Shown here piece after piece: positions 7,178-15,738 of a DNA stretch of 23,502 nucleotides. The notes below the pieces were generated by a model. That model had not been told where the DNA came from and ran no database searches. It saw only the letters and a list, made by a program, of their open reading frames with translations. The DNA is from CAVQGZ01 sp964356295 (GTDB lineage: Bacteria; Actinomycetota; Actinomycetes; Jiangellales; Jiangellaceae). Both the position numbers and the translations under genes were made by a program. The DNA lies in assembly GCA_964356295.1 (NCBI GenBank), contig CAYHHE010000040.1, positions 1 through 23,502 on the forward strand, written 5' to 3'. The number at the start of each line of letters is the position of its first letter. Position 1 is the first letter of the stretch.

Positions 7178-8413
7178 TGACCACCTCGGCACCAGTCCTG
7201 GACGTCGGCCTGGCGATCCGTGCCGGGCGCGTGCTGGCGATGCGCCACGCGCCCTACCTGGCGACGGCGCTGCTGCGCATGGTCATCGTGGAGACCGAGG
7301 CCTGCCCCACCGCGGCCACCGACGAGCGATGGCGCTTCTACATCAACCCAGGCTTTGCGGCGGGGCTCACCGTCGAGCACCTGGCCTACGTGTGGCTGCA
7401 CGAGGTCAGCCACTGCCTGCGTGCCCACCCCGAGCGCTGGCGCGCCCTGAATGAACCCGACGCACCGCATGTGCTGTTCAACATCGCCGGCGACGCCCTC
7501 ATCAACGCCGACATCGACCAGTTGTGTCCCCACGCCCTTCCGGATCGTGTGCAGCTCACCGACGTGCCGGTGCCAGGTGCCCACCGGGGCATGCCGGTCG
7601 AGGAGCTCTACCGGTTGCTGCTGCGGCATCAGCAGGACGGATCCCCGGGCGGGTCCGTGCTCCAGCCCGGTCACGACTGCGGCTCAGGTGCCGCTGGTGG
7701 ACACCGCCCCTGGGAGCTCCCCGACACCGGGGCCGCCGACGGGTCCGTCGACCCCGCCGACGCCGACCTGATCAGAGACGTGGTGGCCACCGACATCGAC
7801 CGGCACCACACCAGCCACGGCAACGTCCCGGCAGGACTTCGACGCTGGGCCGGTGAGCGGCTCCAGCCGATCGTGGACTGGCACCGCGAGCTCCGCGCCA
7901 TCATCAGCACGCAGATCGCCCAGCACGCCGGCCGCCGCGACTACTCCTACCGCCGACCGTCTCGCCGCCGCGTCCCTGGCGTCGTCCTCCCCGGCATGGT
8001 GGGCGCGGCGCCGCCCTCGGTTGCCGTCGTCATCGACACCTCCGGATCGATGCAGCCCGCCGATCTCGCCCGCGCGCTCGCCGAGACCGGCGACCTCGTG
8101 CGCCGCCTTGGCCGCAACAAGCACGGCGTCCGGGTCTTGACCTGCGACGCCGCCGTCCACACCGCCCAGGTCGTCCGCGACGTCCGGCAGGTCGCACTCG
8201 TCGGCGGTGGAGGCACGGACATGGCCGCCGGGATCGACTCGGCGCTGGCCCTCACACCGCAACCCGACCTGATCGTCGTCATCACCGACGGATGGACGCC
8301 ATGGCCGAGCGAGCCCCCCCCGGGTGCCTGTCGTGGCCGTCCTGACCCAGGACGACGCATCGGTCCGGCCACCGGACTGGCTGCGCACGGTCGACGCGGC
8401 GCCACGGGTGTGA
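7177..8413 (+). pseudogene. DUF2201-type metallopeptidase-VWA protein, frameshifted near the 3' end
   Basis: This is the partner of the MoxR ATPase. The N-terminal domain is a zinc-metallopeptidase-like region: HEVSH (H75, E76, H79) with a probable third ligand D106 in FNIAGDALIN. The C-terminal VWA domain has the metal-ion-dependent adhesion site D287-T-S-G-S291 (VVIDTSGSM) and a later VVITDGWTPWP. After that the as-sequenced frame turns into low-complexity Pro/Arg/Gly. A one-base change at the run of eight C (8314-8321) restores the expected strand VPVVAVLTQDDASVRP and a stop at 8413, giving 412 aa, a normal family length. It may be a real frameshift or a homopolymer sequencing error. If left uncorrected, translation runs on to 8496 and overlaps jetA. 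Confidence 0.85.
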
Positions 8414-8445
8414 CGTCGCTGCGGCCTTGTGTCGGACCGTCGCCC

Positions 8446-8451
8446 TACCGT
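8446..8451 (+). promoter_or_regulatory. Candidate jetA promoter (-10 TACCGT)
   Basis: The 64-bp gap between the VWA gene's restored stop and jetA holds TACCGT, a TAnnnT-type -10 element. It is followed by a short leader with a strong Shine-Dalgarno (GGAGGAGGGG, 8464-8473) before GTG 8478. No convincing -35 is visible. The same -10 hexamer occurs at both divergent promoters near 20.9 kb. This would let the Wadjet operon be expressed independently of the MoxR-VWA pair. Confidence 0.3.
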
Positions 8452-8477
8452 GGACGTACACACGGAGGAGGGGGCAC

Positions 8478-9914
8478 GTGGACCACGACCACCTGACGTC
8501 GCTGCTGCGGCTCCACCCTGGATGGCGGCTGCTTCGCGCCGGCAACGCCGCCTTCGTCGCCACAGTCCTGCACCACGTGTTCGTCGCTGGGAAGGCCCGC
8601 ACCGTGACCGAGGCAGTCCTGCTGGAGGCGGTCGACGACGAGCTGTACCGCCAGCGTCGCCTCGACCCGGAGGCGCTGCCCCGCAGCGCCAAGGAGTACG
8701 TGACCGAGTGGGGGTCCCCGGAGAAGGGATGGCTGCGCTCGTTCTACCCCGCCGGGTCGGACCTGCCGTCCTACGACCTCACGCCGGCCGCGGAGAAGGC
8801 CCTCGGGTGGCTCGAGTCGCTGACGCAGCGCAGTTTCGTGGGCACGGAGTCGCGCCTGCTGACCGTCTTCCAGCTGCTCCGACAGATCGTCGAGGAGTCC
8901 CAGGACGACCCCGCCGAACGGCTGGCGGCACTGCGCCGGCGGCGCGCCGAGATCGACCAGGAGATCGCCCGGGTGGAGAGCGGGCAGGTCAAGGTGCTCG
9001 ACGACACCGCCGTGCGGGACCGCTTCCAGCAGTTCACCGCCACGTCCAGGGACCTGCTGTCGGACTTCCGCGAGGTCGAGGAGAACTTCCGCACCCTCGA
9101 CCGGGGCGTCCGGGAGCAGATCGCCGCCTGGGACGGTGCCCGCGGCTCACTGCTGGACGAGGTGCTCGGGGAGCGCGAGGTGATCTCCGGCTCCGACCAG
9201 GGCGTCTCCTTCGGGGCCTTCTGGGACTTCCTCATGGCCTCCGACCGGCAGGACGACTTCGACCGGCTGCTGGACGCCGCGCTCGCGCTGCCGGCCCTCC
9301 GGGACGCCGACCCGGCGCTGCGCTACGTGGTCGCCGACTGGCTTCGCGCTGCCGGAGCGGTCCAGGCCACGGTCGCGCAGCTCTCTCACCAGCTGCGACG
9401 GTTCCTCGACGACCGCGCATACCTGGAGAACCGCCGCATCGTCGGGTTGATGCGCTCCATCGAGGCCCGAGCCTTGCGGCTGCGGGACGACCCACCCGCC
9501 GGCGCCGTCATGGTGGTCGAGGAGGCGAAGGCCGACGTCTGGCTGCCCATGGCCCGGCGGATGTACGCCCCTCCCCCACGCATCACGCTCGACACCGCGC
9601 CCGTGGAGGCCGGAGACGAGGACGTGCCGACCGACGAGCTGTACGACCTGGTCACGGTCGACCCCGAGAGGCTGCGCGGCTCGGTTGCGCTCACGTTGAG
9701 CGGCCGCGACCAGGTCACGCTCGGCCAGGTGCTCACCGAGCACCCCGCCGAGCATGGCCTGGCCGAGGTGGTTACCTACCTCGCCGTCGCCGACGGTGAC
9801 GAACGGGCCGTCTTCCACCCGTACGAGAGCGAGCCGGTCTCCTGGCAGACCGACGACGGGCCGGTCTCCGCCGAGGTCCCGCTGGTCATCTTCACCGGAG
9901 GTCCCGATGAGTGA
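8478..9914 (+). CDS. jetA: Wadjet protein JetA (DUF3375, MukF-like kleisin)
   Basis: The 478 aa protein is the kleisin-like subunit of the Wadjet (JetABCD/EptABCD/MksBEFG-type) SMC complex. The DUF3375 N-terminus is clear: LTSLLRLHPGWRLLRAGNA, then TEAVLLEAVDDELYRQRR and AKEYVTEWGSPEKGWLR, followed by a winged-helix region (YDLTPAAEKALGWLESL). A helical middle section (ERLAALRRRRAEIDQEIARVE) resembles the MukF linker. The family bridges the two JetC heads and carries JetB. GTG 8478 was chosen for the strong GGAGGAGGGG Shine-Dalgarno and because similarity begins at HDHLTSLL. It is the first gene of a four-gene operon and overlaps jetB by 8 bp (ATGAGTGA). I see no degraded motif, so the subunit looks intact. 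Confidence 0.93.
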   Translation: MDHDHLTSLLRLHPGWRLLRAGNAAFVATVLHHVFVAGKARTVTEAVLLEAVDDELYRQRRLDPEALPRSAKEYVTEWGSPEKGWLRSFYPAGSDLPSYDLTPAAEKALGWLESLTQRSFVGTESRLLTVFQLLRQIVEESQDDPAERLAALRRRRAEIDQEIARVESGQVKVLDDTAVRDRFQQFTATSRDLLSDFREVEENFRTLDRGVREQIAAWDGARGSLLDEVLGEREVISGSDQGVSFGAFWDFLMASDRQDDFDRLLDAALALPALRDADPALRYVVADWLRAAGAVQATVAQLSHQLRRFLDDRAYLENRRIVGLMRSIEARALRLRDDPPAGAVMVVEEAKADVWLPMARRMYAPPPRITLDTAPVEAGDEDVPTDELYDLVTVDPERLRGSVALTLSGRDQVTLGQVLTEHPAEHGLAEVVTYLAVADGDERAVFHPYESEPVSWQTDDGPVSAEVPLVIFTGGPDE

Positions 9915-10479
9915 GCCGACGCTGACCCACGCCGTGGTGCCGCTGATGCGCGGCATCGTCCACGCCGAGGACCACCCGAGCGCCTGGGAGGCGGTGCTGC
10001 GGCTGGCCCCGCAGGTGCACGACTACCTGCGCCCGCTCGGGCTGGACGTGCGGGTCGATGAGTCCGAGGGCTACGCCTATGTCGTCCCGGTCGACCCCGG
10101 TGACGACGAGCCGGACCTGCCCCGGCTGGTCGCCCGCCGACAGCTGTCCTATCGGGTCAGCCTGATGCTCGCCCTGCTGCGTCGCCGGCTGCTCGAGCTC
10201 GACTCCCAGGGAGGGGAGACCAGGCTGGTTGTCAGCCGCGACGATGCCGTCGAGCTCGTCCGCACCTACCACCCGGCACGTGCCCAGGAGGCGAAGATCG
10301 CCGACGCGGTCGAGGCCGACCTGAACAAGATCGTCGAGATGGGGTTCCTGCGCCGGATGCGCGGTCACTCCCACACCTACGAGGTGCGGCGGGTGCTCAA
10401 GGCCTTCGTGGACGCGCAGTGGCTCGCCGACTTCGACCAGCGACTCGCCGCCTACTCCTCCGACGAGGAGGCCTCGTGA
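9907..10479 (+). CDS. jetB: Wadjet protein JetB (DUF4194, MukE-like)
   Basis: The 190 aa protein is the KITE-like (MukE/DUF4194) subunit that binds the JetA kleisin and helps clamp DNA. Family landmarks are the start VVPLMRGIVHAEDHPSAWEAV, the strand pair GLDVRVDESEGYAYV, PRLVARRQLSYRVSLMLALLRRRLLE, the winged-helix segment AVEADLNKIVEMGFLRRM and the ending EVRRVLKAFVDAQWLADFDQRL. The length is normal for the family. The start ATG lies inside the jetA 3' end (8-bp overlap), and the stop TGA overlaps the jetC start as GTGA. This indicates tight translational coupling and fixed subunit stoichiometry. Confidence 0.93.
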   Translation: MSEPTLTHAVVPLMRGIVHAEDHPSAWEAVLRLAPQVHDYLRPLGLDVRVDESEGYAYVVPVDPGDDEPDLPRLVARRQLSYRVSLMLALLRRRLLELDSQGGETRLVVSRDDAVELVRTYHPARAQEAKIADAVEADLNKIVEMGFLRRMRGHSHTYEVRRVLKAFVDAQWLADFDQRLAAYSSDEEAS

Positions 10480-13400
10480 CCGACGACATGGAGCTCGCAC
10501 TGTTCGGCGAGCGTCACGTGGGGTTCCGCCTGCAGCGGTTCGAGGTGCGCAACTGGGGCACGTTCGACCGCCAGGTCTGGTCGCTGCGGCTGGACGGCGA
10601 CAACGCGCTGCTCACCGGCGACATCGGGTCCGGCAAGTCCACACTGGTGGACGGGCTCACCACGCTGCTGGTGCCACCGGGCAAGATCTCCTACAACAAG
10701 GCAGCGGGCGCGGAGTACCGGGAGCGGAGCGTCACCTCCTACGTCCTGGGCCACTACAAGTCCGAGCGCGGGTCCGGGACGACGGCCAAGCCGGTCGCAC
10801 TTCGCGGTCTCGACCAGTACTCCGTCGTGCTGGCCGTGTTCGGCAACACCGCACTCGGCCAGGCAGTGACACTGGCGCAGCTGTTCTGGTTCCGCGACCA
10901 CTCCGGAGTCCCGGCGAAGCTGTTCGTCGTGGCCGACGGGAGTCTGTCGATCAGTACCGACTTCGCCGACTTCGGCGGGGACGTGTCAACCCTGCGGGCC
11001 CGGCTGCGAGCGTCCGGGGCGACGGTGTACGAGGCCTTCGCGCCGTACGCGCAGGACTTCCGACGCCGCTTCGGCATCGCGCACCCCCAGGCACTCGACC
11101 TGTTCCACCAGACGGTGTCGATGAAGTCAGTCGGCAACCTGACCGACTTCGTCCGTGAGCACATGCTCACCCCGCCAGACGTGCAGCCCCGCATCGCCGC
11201 CCTCGTCACCCACTACCAGGACCTGACTCGCGCCCACGACGCGGTGCTGACGGCCAAGGCCCAGGTCGACGCGCTGGCTCCCATCGTCGAGGACCTGACC
11301 GCCCACGCCACCGCAGTCGACGACGCCGGGCTGCATCGGCTGCTGCGGGACGCCCTGCGTGCCCGCGTCGTGGCGCACAAGCTCGACCTGCTTCGCGACC
11401 GCGTGCACCGCCGCCACGCCGAGCTCGAGCGTCTGGAACGACGGCGTGAGGAGACCGATGCGCGCAACGCCGAGGCCCAGCGCAGCGTGGCGGACCTGCG
11501 GGCGGCCATCGCCACCAACGGAGGCGACCGACTCGCGAAGCTGGACGGCGACCTCGACGACGCCCGCCGCCGGCGCGACACCAAGCGCCGCGACGCCGAC
11601 AACTTCGCGCACCTGTGCCGGCAGATCGGGCTCGACCCGCCCACGTCGGAGCCGGAGTTCGAGACCTTGGGCGCGAGGCTGGAGCAGGCCCAGGTCCAGA
11701 CCGCAGCCCGGCAGGATGAGATCTCCGGACGGCAGTCCGAGCTTGCCGTCGCGGCGCACACGAGCCAGGAACGCGCCCGCACGGTCTCGACAGAGCTCGC
11801 TGGCCTCGCGCGACGCACGAGCAACATCGACGAGCAGGTGGTCACGATCCGTACCGCCCTGTGCGACGCGCTGCGGATCGAGCCGACCGACCTGCCGTTC
11901 GCTGGGGAGCTGATGCGCGTCGGCGATGCGGACTGGGAGCCGGCCGCGGAACGCCTCATGCGCAGCTTCGCGCTGTCGCTGCTGGTTCCCGACCGGCACT
12001 ACGCCGAGGTGTCCCGTTGGGTGGACGAGACGAACCTGCGCGGGCGCCTGGTGTTCTACCGGCTGCGTGGCACGCCACAGGCTGAGCCCGTGCAGGACGA
12101 GCGCTCTCTCGTCCACCGGATCGAGGTCCGTCCCGACCTGCCGGCGTCGGCGTGGGTGGCCGCCGAGGTCACTCGCCGGTTCGACCTCGTCTGCGCCCGA
12201 ACGACCGAGGAGTTCGGCCGGGCGAGCCGTGCCATCACCCGCAACGGCCAGATCAAGGCCAGTGGCAACCGTCATGAGAAGGACGACCGTCACCCGCTCG
12301 GGGACCGACGCCGCTACGTGCTCGGCTGGAGCAACGAGGCCAAGAGGCAGGCGCTGCAGGACGAGCACGACGTGCTGTCCCGCACGCTGACCGGGCACCG
12401 GGGCGAGCAGACCAGGCTCAACGAGGAGAGCCTCGCGCTCACCCAGCGCGCCCAGGCGCTGGCGGTCCTGGCCAGCCGGCCGTCGTTCGCCGACCTGGAC
12501 TGGCAGCACGAGGCCACCACCATCACTGCTCTCGAGCGGGAGCTGGCGGCACTTCGGGACGCCAGCGACGTCCTTCGGGAGCTCAACAAGCGCCTCGCCG
12601 CCGCCCAGGCCCACACCACAGAGCAGGCGGAGGCGCTGCGCCGCCACGACGCGGAGATCGGCAAGATCACCACCCAGATCGACGGCGACCGCTCGCTCGC
12701 CGACGACCTCCAGGAGGAGATGCAGGGGCTCGACGGCGTCCCGGAGGACCTGGTGGCCGACCTCGACCAGCTGCTGCTCGGCGAGGCCGGCGAGCGCGGG
12801 CTGACGATCGAGACGTGCGACTCGGTCGAGCGTCGCGTCCGATCAAGCCTCCAGCAGACCATCGAGAACGCCGACAAGCGCGCCGGCCGACTCGCCGAGC
12901 GGATCATCGGCTCGATGCAGCGGCTCAAGAACTCCTGGCCGCTGGCCACGCAGGAGATGGACGCTGCGGTCGAAGCCGGCGAGGAGTACCGAGCGATGCA
13001 CGCCCGCCTCGTCGAGGACGACCTGCCGCGATTCGAGGAGGCGTTCAAGGAGCAGCTCAACGTCAACGCGATCCGCGAGGTCGTCGGTTTCCGGACGGCG
13101 CTGGACTCGGCACGCCAGGACATCCGTCGCCGCGTGGACACCATCAACGCCTCGCTGCGCGAGATCGCGTACCAGCCCACCACCTACATCCAGCTCGAAC
13201 CGACTCCGTCCGAGGACGCCGACGTGCGCGCCTTCCAGCAGCTGCTGCGCGAGTGCACCGAGGACGTCGTCACCGGACCGGGCAACGAGCAGTACTCCGA
13301 AGCGAAGTTCCTGCTGGTCAAGGAACTGGTCAGCCGCTTCCAGGGACGGGAGGGGCGCACCGAGGAGGACCGCCGCTGGACCACCAAGGTCACCGACGTC

Positions 13401-13841
13401 CGCACCTGGTTCCGGTTCGCGGCCAGCGAGCGCCGCCAGTCCGACGGGACGGAGCAGGAGCACTACACCGACTCCGGCGGCAAGTCCGGTGGCCAGAAGG
13501 AGAAACTCGCCTACACGATCCTGGCGGCCAGCCTCGCCTACCAGTTCGGGCTGGTCTCCGCAGCGACCCACACCAAGACGTTCCGCTTCGTCGTGATCGA
13601 CGAGGCCTTCGGTCGGGGGTCAGACGAGTCGGCCCGCTTCGGCCTCGAGCTGTTCCACCGGATGAGGCTGCAGCTGCTCGTCGTGACGCCGCTGCAGAAG
13701 ATCCACGTGATCGAGCCGTACGTCGCTCACGTCGGCTTCGTGCACACCAAGGGCGGGGACCGGGCGATGGTCCGCAACCTGACTATCGAGGAGTACCACA
13801 AGGAGAAGGCTGCGGTGGCGAGCGCGCGGGCGCTGGCGTAG
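10476..13841 (+). CDS. jetC: Wadjet protein JetC (SMC/MukB-like ATPase)
   Basis: The 1121 aa SMC-family ATPase is the motor of the Wadjet complex. The N-terminal head has FRLQRFEVRNWGTFD and Walker A GDIGSGKST (residues 48-56), then the family motif SYNKAAGAEYRERS. Long coiled coils (about 260-460 and 620-780, rich in Glu/Arg/Ala heptads) flank a central globular/hinge region. The C-terminal head has the ABC signature SGGKSGGQKEK (from residue 1000) and Walker B FVVIDEAFGRG (D1042, E1043). The family extrudes DNA loops and recognises small circular DNA. The start is GTG 10476 (GTGA overlap with the jetB stop); an ATG at 10488 is an alternative. All ATPase motifs are intact, so the complex should be active. 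Confidence 0.95.
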   Translation: MTDDMELALFGERHVGFRLQRFEVRNWGTFDRQVWSLRLDGDNALLTGDIGSGKSTLVDGLTTLLVPPGKISYNKAAGAEYRERSVTSYVLGHYKSERGSGTTAKPVALRGLDQYSVVLAVFGNTALGQAVTLAQLFWFRDHSGVPAKLFVVADGSLSISTDFADFGGDVSTLRARLRASGATVYEAFAPYAQDFRRRFGIAHPQALDLFHQTVSMKSVGNLTDFVREHMLTPPDVQPRIAALVTHYQDLTRAHDAVLTAKAQVDALAPIVEDLTAHATAVDDAGLHRLLRDALRARVVAHKLDLLRDRVHRRHAELERLERRREETDARNAEAQRSVADLRAAIATNGGDRLAKLDGDLDDARRRRDTKRRDADNFAHLCRQIGLDPPTSEPEFETLGARLEQAQVQTAARQDEISGRQSELAVAAHTSQERARTVSTELAGLARRTSNIDEQVVTIRTALCDALRIEPTDLPFAGELMRVGDADWEPAAERLMRSFALSLLVPDRHYAEVSRWVDETNLRGRLVFYRLRGTPQAEPVQDERSLVHRIEVRPDLPASAWVAAEVTRRFDLVCARTTEEFGRASRAITRNGQIKASGNRHEKDDRHPLGDRRRYVLGWSNEAKRQALQDEHDVLSRTLTGHRGEQTRLNEESLALTQRAQALAVLASRPSFADLDWQHEATTITALERELAALRDASDVLRELNKRLAAAQAHTTEQAEALRRHDAEIGKITTQIDGDRSLADDLQEEMQGLDGVPEDLVADLDQLLLGEAGERGLTIETCDSVERRVRSSLQQTIENADKRAGRLAERIIGSMQRLKNSWPLATQEMDAAVEAGEEYRAMHARLVEDDLPRFEEAFKEQLNVNAIREVVGFRTALDSARQDIRRRVDTINASLREIAYQPTTYIQLEPTPSEDADVRAFQQLLRECTEDVVTGPGNEQYSEAKFLLVKELVSRFQGREGRTEEDRRWTTKVTDVRTWFRFAASERRQSDGTEQEHYTDSGGKSGGQKEKLAYTILAASLAYQFGLVSAATHTKTFRFVVIDEAFGRGSDESARFGLELFHRMRLQLLVVTPLQKIHVIEPYVAHVGFVHTKGGDRAMVRNLTIEEYHKEKAAVASARALA

Positions 13842-13847
13842 CCCGGC

Positions 13848-15110
13848 ATGAGCACCCGACGACCGTGGACGCGTCCTGAGGACATCCGAGCGGCGGTCCT
13901 GCGCGAGTGGTCGTCGGGACGGTTGCTTGCGGCCCGGGTGCCGCCCTGCGTCATCCCCGAGGGGGTGCGCGTCCCCGCCCCGACGTCGTTCCCGTTCCGG
14001 GTCCGACTGCGCGGCCCCACGTCGGGCGAGCTGGGGTCACGGTTCGACGAGGTCCGTCGGTGGGTGGCGGGCTTCGACTCGGCGAGGGGCTACCGCGTCG
14101 AGACCGAGGATCGAGCGTCGCGGTCGCTGGGGCGTCAGACGCTTCCGGTTGCGGCGGTGGTCGAGACCGACCGGGACGCCCTGGCTCTCATCGGACGCCG
14201 ACGTGACGCCGCGAGGTTCGACGCACTCGTCGAGAGCACGCCTGCGCAGTTCCGATGGTGCGCCGCGGCACACCCATTGACGGTCCTCGACGTCGGGGGC
14301 GAGTGGCCGGCGGTCGTGGCTGTCGCCGGCTGGCTTCGGCGTCACCCGAGCCCTGACGTGTTCGTGCGGCAGGTGGACCTCCCTGGCGTCCACACCAAGC
14401 TCGTCGAACGGCACCGCCAGATGATCGCCACGCTGGTCGACGACGGCCATCCGCGGGCGCGGGTCGGTGCGGTCAGCACGTTCGAGCGGGCCTACGGGTT
14501 CCGCACCCGACCCGCGCGGGTGCGGTTCCGGGTCCTGGACCCGGCCAGTGCGCCGGTTCCCGGGCTCGTCGACGTGACCCTCCCGGTCGACGAGCTGGCC
14601 CGGCTGACCCCGCGGCTGCGGCGCGTCATGGTCGTGGAGAACGAGGTGACGATGCTGGCGTTCCCCCCGGTGACCGCGGGCCTCGTCGTGTGGGGGTCGG
14701 GCAACCAGGCCCCCGAGCTCCTCGGCAGCCTGGGCTGGTTGCGCGGCGTCGACGTGCACTACTGGGGCGACCTCGACACCCACGGGTTCGCCATCCTCGA
14801 CCGGCTCCGAGGGGTGCTCCCCCACGTCCGGAGCATGCTCATGGACCGGCAGACCCTGCTCGACCACAAGGACCGATGGGGGCGCGAGACCGAACCGACC
14901 AAGCGCGACCTGCCGCACCTCACGGACGCGGAAGCCGAGGTGTACGGGGGTCTGTGCAGCGACGCCTGGGGGCAGGAGGTCCGTCTCGAGCAGGAGCTCA
15001 TCCGCTTCGGCGTCGTGCAGGACGCCCTCGACCGACTCGATGGCACGCCTGACGGGGAAGGTCAGGACAGGGTGGGGAGGCCCCCGGGTGAGACGACACC
15101 GACGCCGTGA
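13848..15110 (+). CDS. jetD: Wadjet protein JetD (DUF3322-DUF2220, Toprim nuclease)
   Basis: The 420 aa protein is the nuclease subunit. The N-terminal half matches DUF3322 (WTRPEDIRAAVLREWSSGRLL, later FRVRLRGPTSGEL). The C-terminal half matches DUF2220 with a Toprim (topoisomerase VI/Spo11-like) core: VVENEVTMLAFPP carries the catalytic Glu (E264), and HYWGDLDTHGFAIL carries the D308-x-D310 metal site. LMDRQTLLDH and LTDAEAEVYGGL follow, ending EVRLEQELIRFGVV. In Wadjet, JetD cuts DNA that JetABC has trapped. It starts 6 bp after the jetC stop with only a weak Shine-Dalgarno. The last 20 residues after LDRLDG look non-conserved and overlap the convergent vapC by 49 bp, suggesting that the original stop was lost when the toxin gene arrived. 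Confidence 0.93.
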   Translation: MSTRRPWTRPEDIRAAVLREWSSGRLLAARVPPCVIPEGVRVPAPTSFPFRVRLRGPTSGELGSRFDEVRRWVAGFDSARGYRVETEDRASRSLGRQTLPVAAVVETDRDALALIGRRRDAARFDALVESTPAQFRWCAAAHPLTVLDVGGEWPAVVAVAGWLRRHPSPDVFVRQVDLPGVHTKLVERHRQMIATLVDDGHPRARVGAVSTFERAYGFRTRPARVRFRVLDPASAPVPGLVDVTLPVDELARLTPRLRRVMVVENEVTMLAFPPVTAGLVVWGSGNQAPELLGSLGWLRGVDVHYWGDLDTHGFAILDRLRGVLPHVRSMLMDRQTLLDHKDRWGRETEPTKRDLPHLTDAEAEVYGGLCSDAWGQEVRLEQELIRFGVVQDALDRLDGTPDGEGQDRVGRPPGETTPTP

Positions 15111-15472
15111 TGCCGGGCGGCGTCAGCGAGTCGACCGTCGTAGGTGACCAGGCCCTCGAGGTCGTCCCCGAGGTCAAGTGCGGACGCCAGATGGAGTGCG
15201 TCCAGCGTGCGCAGCGTCCACGGTTCGAGCCGGGCAGCGGCCTCGAAGACCGCGGTTGTGACCTGGGTCAGGGTGACGGTCTCGAGCGCAGCGCGAGCCT
15301 GCGTCATGCGATCCGGAGCAGCCCGCCTCACCGCTCGCAGCAGCTCGATCCTTGCCAGGTCGCAGGCGACAGGCTGCCGCAGCTCGCTGCTGAGCCAGCC
15401 AAACAGCGCCTGCGTCTCGGGCTCGTCAACCACGAGTTTCACCAGCGCGGACGTGTCGACGTAGAACGGCAC
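15062..15472 (-). CDS. vapC: VapC-type PIN-domain toxin
   Basis: The 136 aa protein is a PIN-domain endoribonuclease of the VapC type. All four acidic active-site residues are visible: D6 in YVDTSALVKL, E43 in ARIELLRA, D91 in RTLDALHLASAL and D112 in VTYDGRLADAA. Such toxins cut tRNA or rRNA when the antitoxin is removed. It begins with GTG 15472, two bases after the vapB stop, so the two genes form one operon. The C-terminus overlaps the 3' end of jetD by 49 bp, tail to tail. The target RNA cannot be predicted. Confidence 0.93.
   Translation of the reverse strand: MPFYVDTSALVKLVVDEPETQALFGWLSSELRQPVACDLARIELLRAVRRAAPDRMTQARAALETVTLTQVTTAVFEAAARLEPWTLRTLDALHLASALDLGDDLEGLVTYDGRLADAARHHGVGVVSPGGLPTLS
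15101..15124. terminator. Stem-loop at the jetD stop
   Basis: GACGCCG (15101-15107) and CGGCGTC (15118-15124) are perfect inverted arms with a 10-base spacer that contains the jetD stop codon. The structure lies inside the vapC coding region on the other strand. It could terminate the jet operon, but there is no T-tract and coding constraint could explain it. Confidence 0.25.
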
Positions 15473-15474
15473 GA

Positions 15475-15738
15475 TCAGGCTCGATCGTCCTCACGCATGG
15501 CAGCCAGGACATGGGAGAGCCGGGGTCCCGGGCTGGGCCACCCGAGGTCACGGACGGATCGGCGCGCTGGCCGGGCACGGCCGGCGATGATCAGTGCGGC
15601 CAGCCTCGATGCCGGGATCGGTGACATCAGGGCCACCGGGCGACCCCGATCGGAGATGGTCACCGTCTCACCGGCCGCAGCCTGCGCGACCACCTGCGAC
15701 GCGTTCTGCTTGAGAGCTCGAATACCCACCTCTGCCAT
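15475..15738 (-). CDS. vapB: VapB antitoxin (Phd/YefM family)
   Basis: The 87 aa antitoxin has the Phd/YefM N-terminal DNA-binding fold: VGIRALKQNASQVVAQAAAGETVTI, then the strand SDRGRPVALMSPI. A more basic, disordered tail (ARPARRSVRDLGWP to LSHVLAAMREDDRA) would wrap the toxin. It neutralises the PIN toxin encoded 2 bp downstream and, together with it, should repress its own promoter. ATG 15738 is chosen because family similarity begins there and because a palindromic operator and a -10-like TACATT sit directly in front. There is no Shine-Dalgarno, consistent with a leaderless mRNA. Confidence 0.9.
   Translation of the reverse strand: MAEVGIRALKQNASQVVAQAAAGETVTISDRGRPVALMSPIPASRLAALIIAGRARPARRSVRDLGWPSPGPRLSHVLAAMREDDRA

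Noticed and set aside
11127..12647. A 506-codon minus-strand frame inside jetC
   Set aside because: It is antisense to conserved SMC coding sequence and has no recognisable domain.
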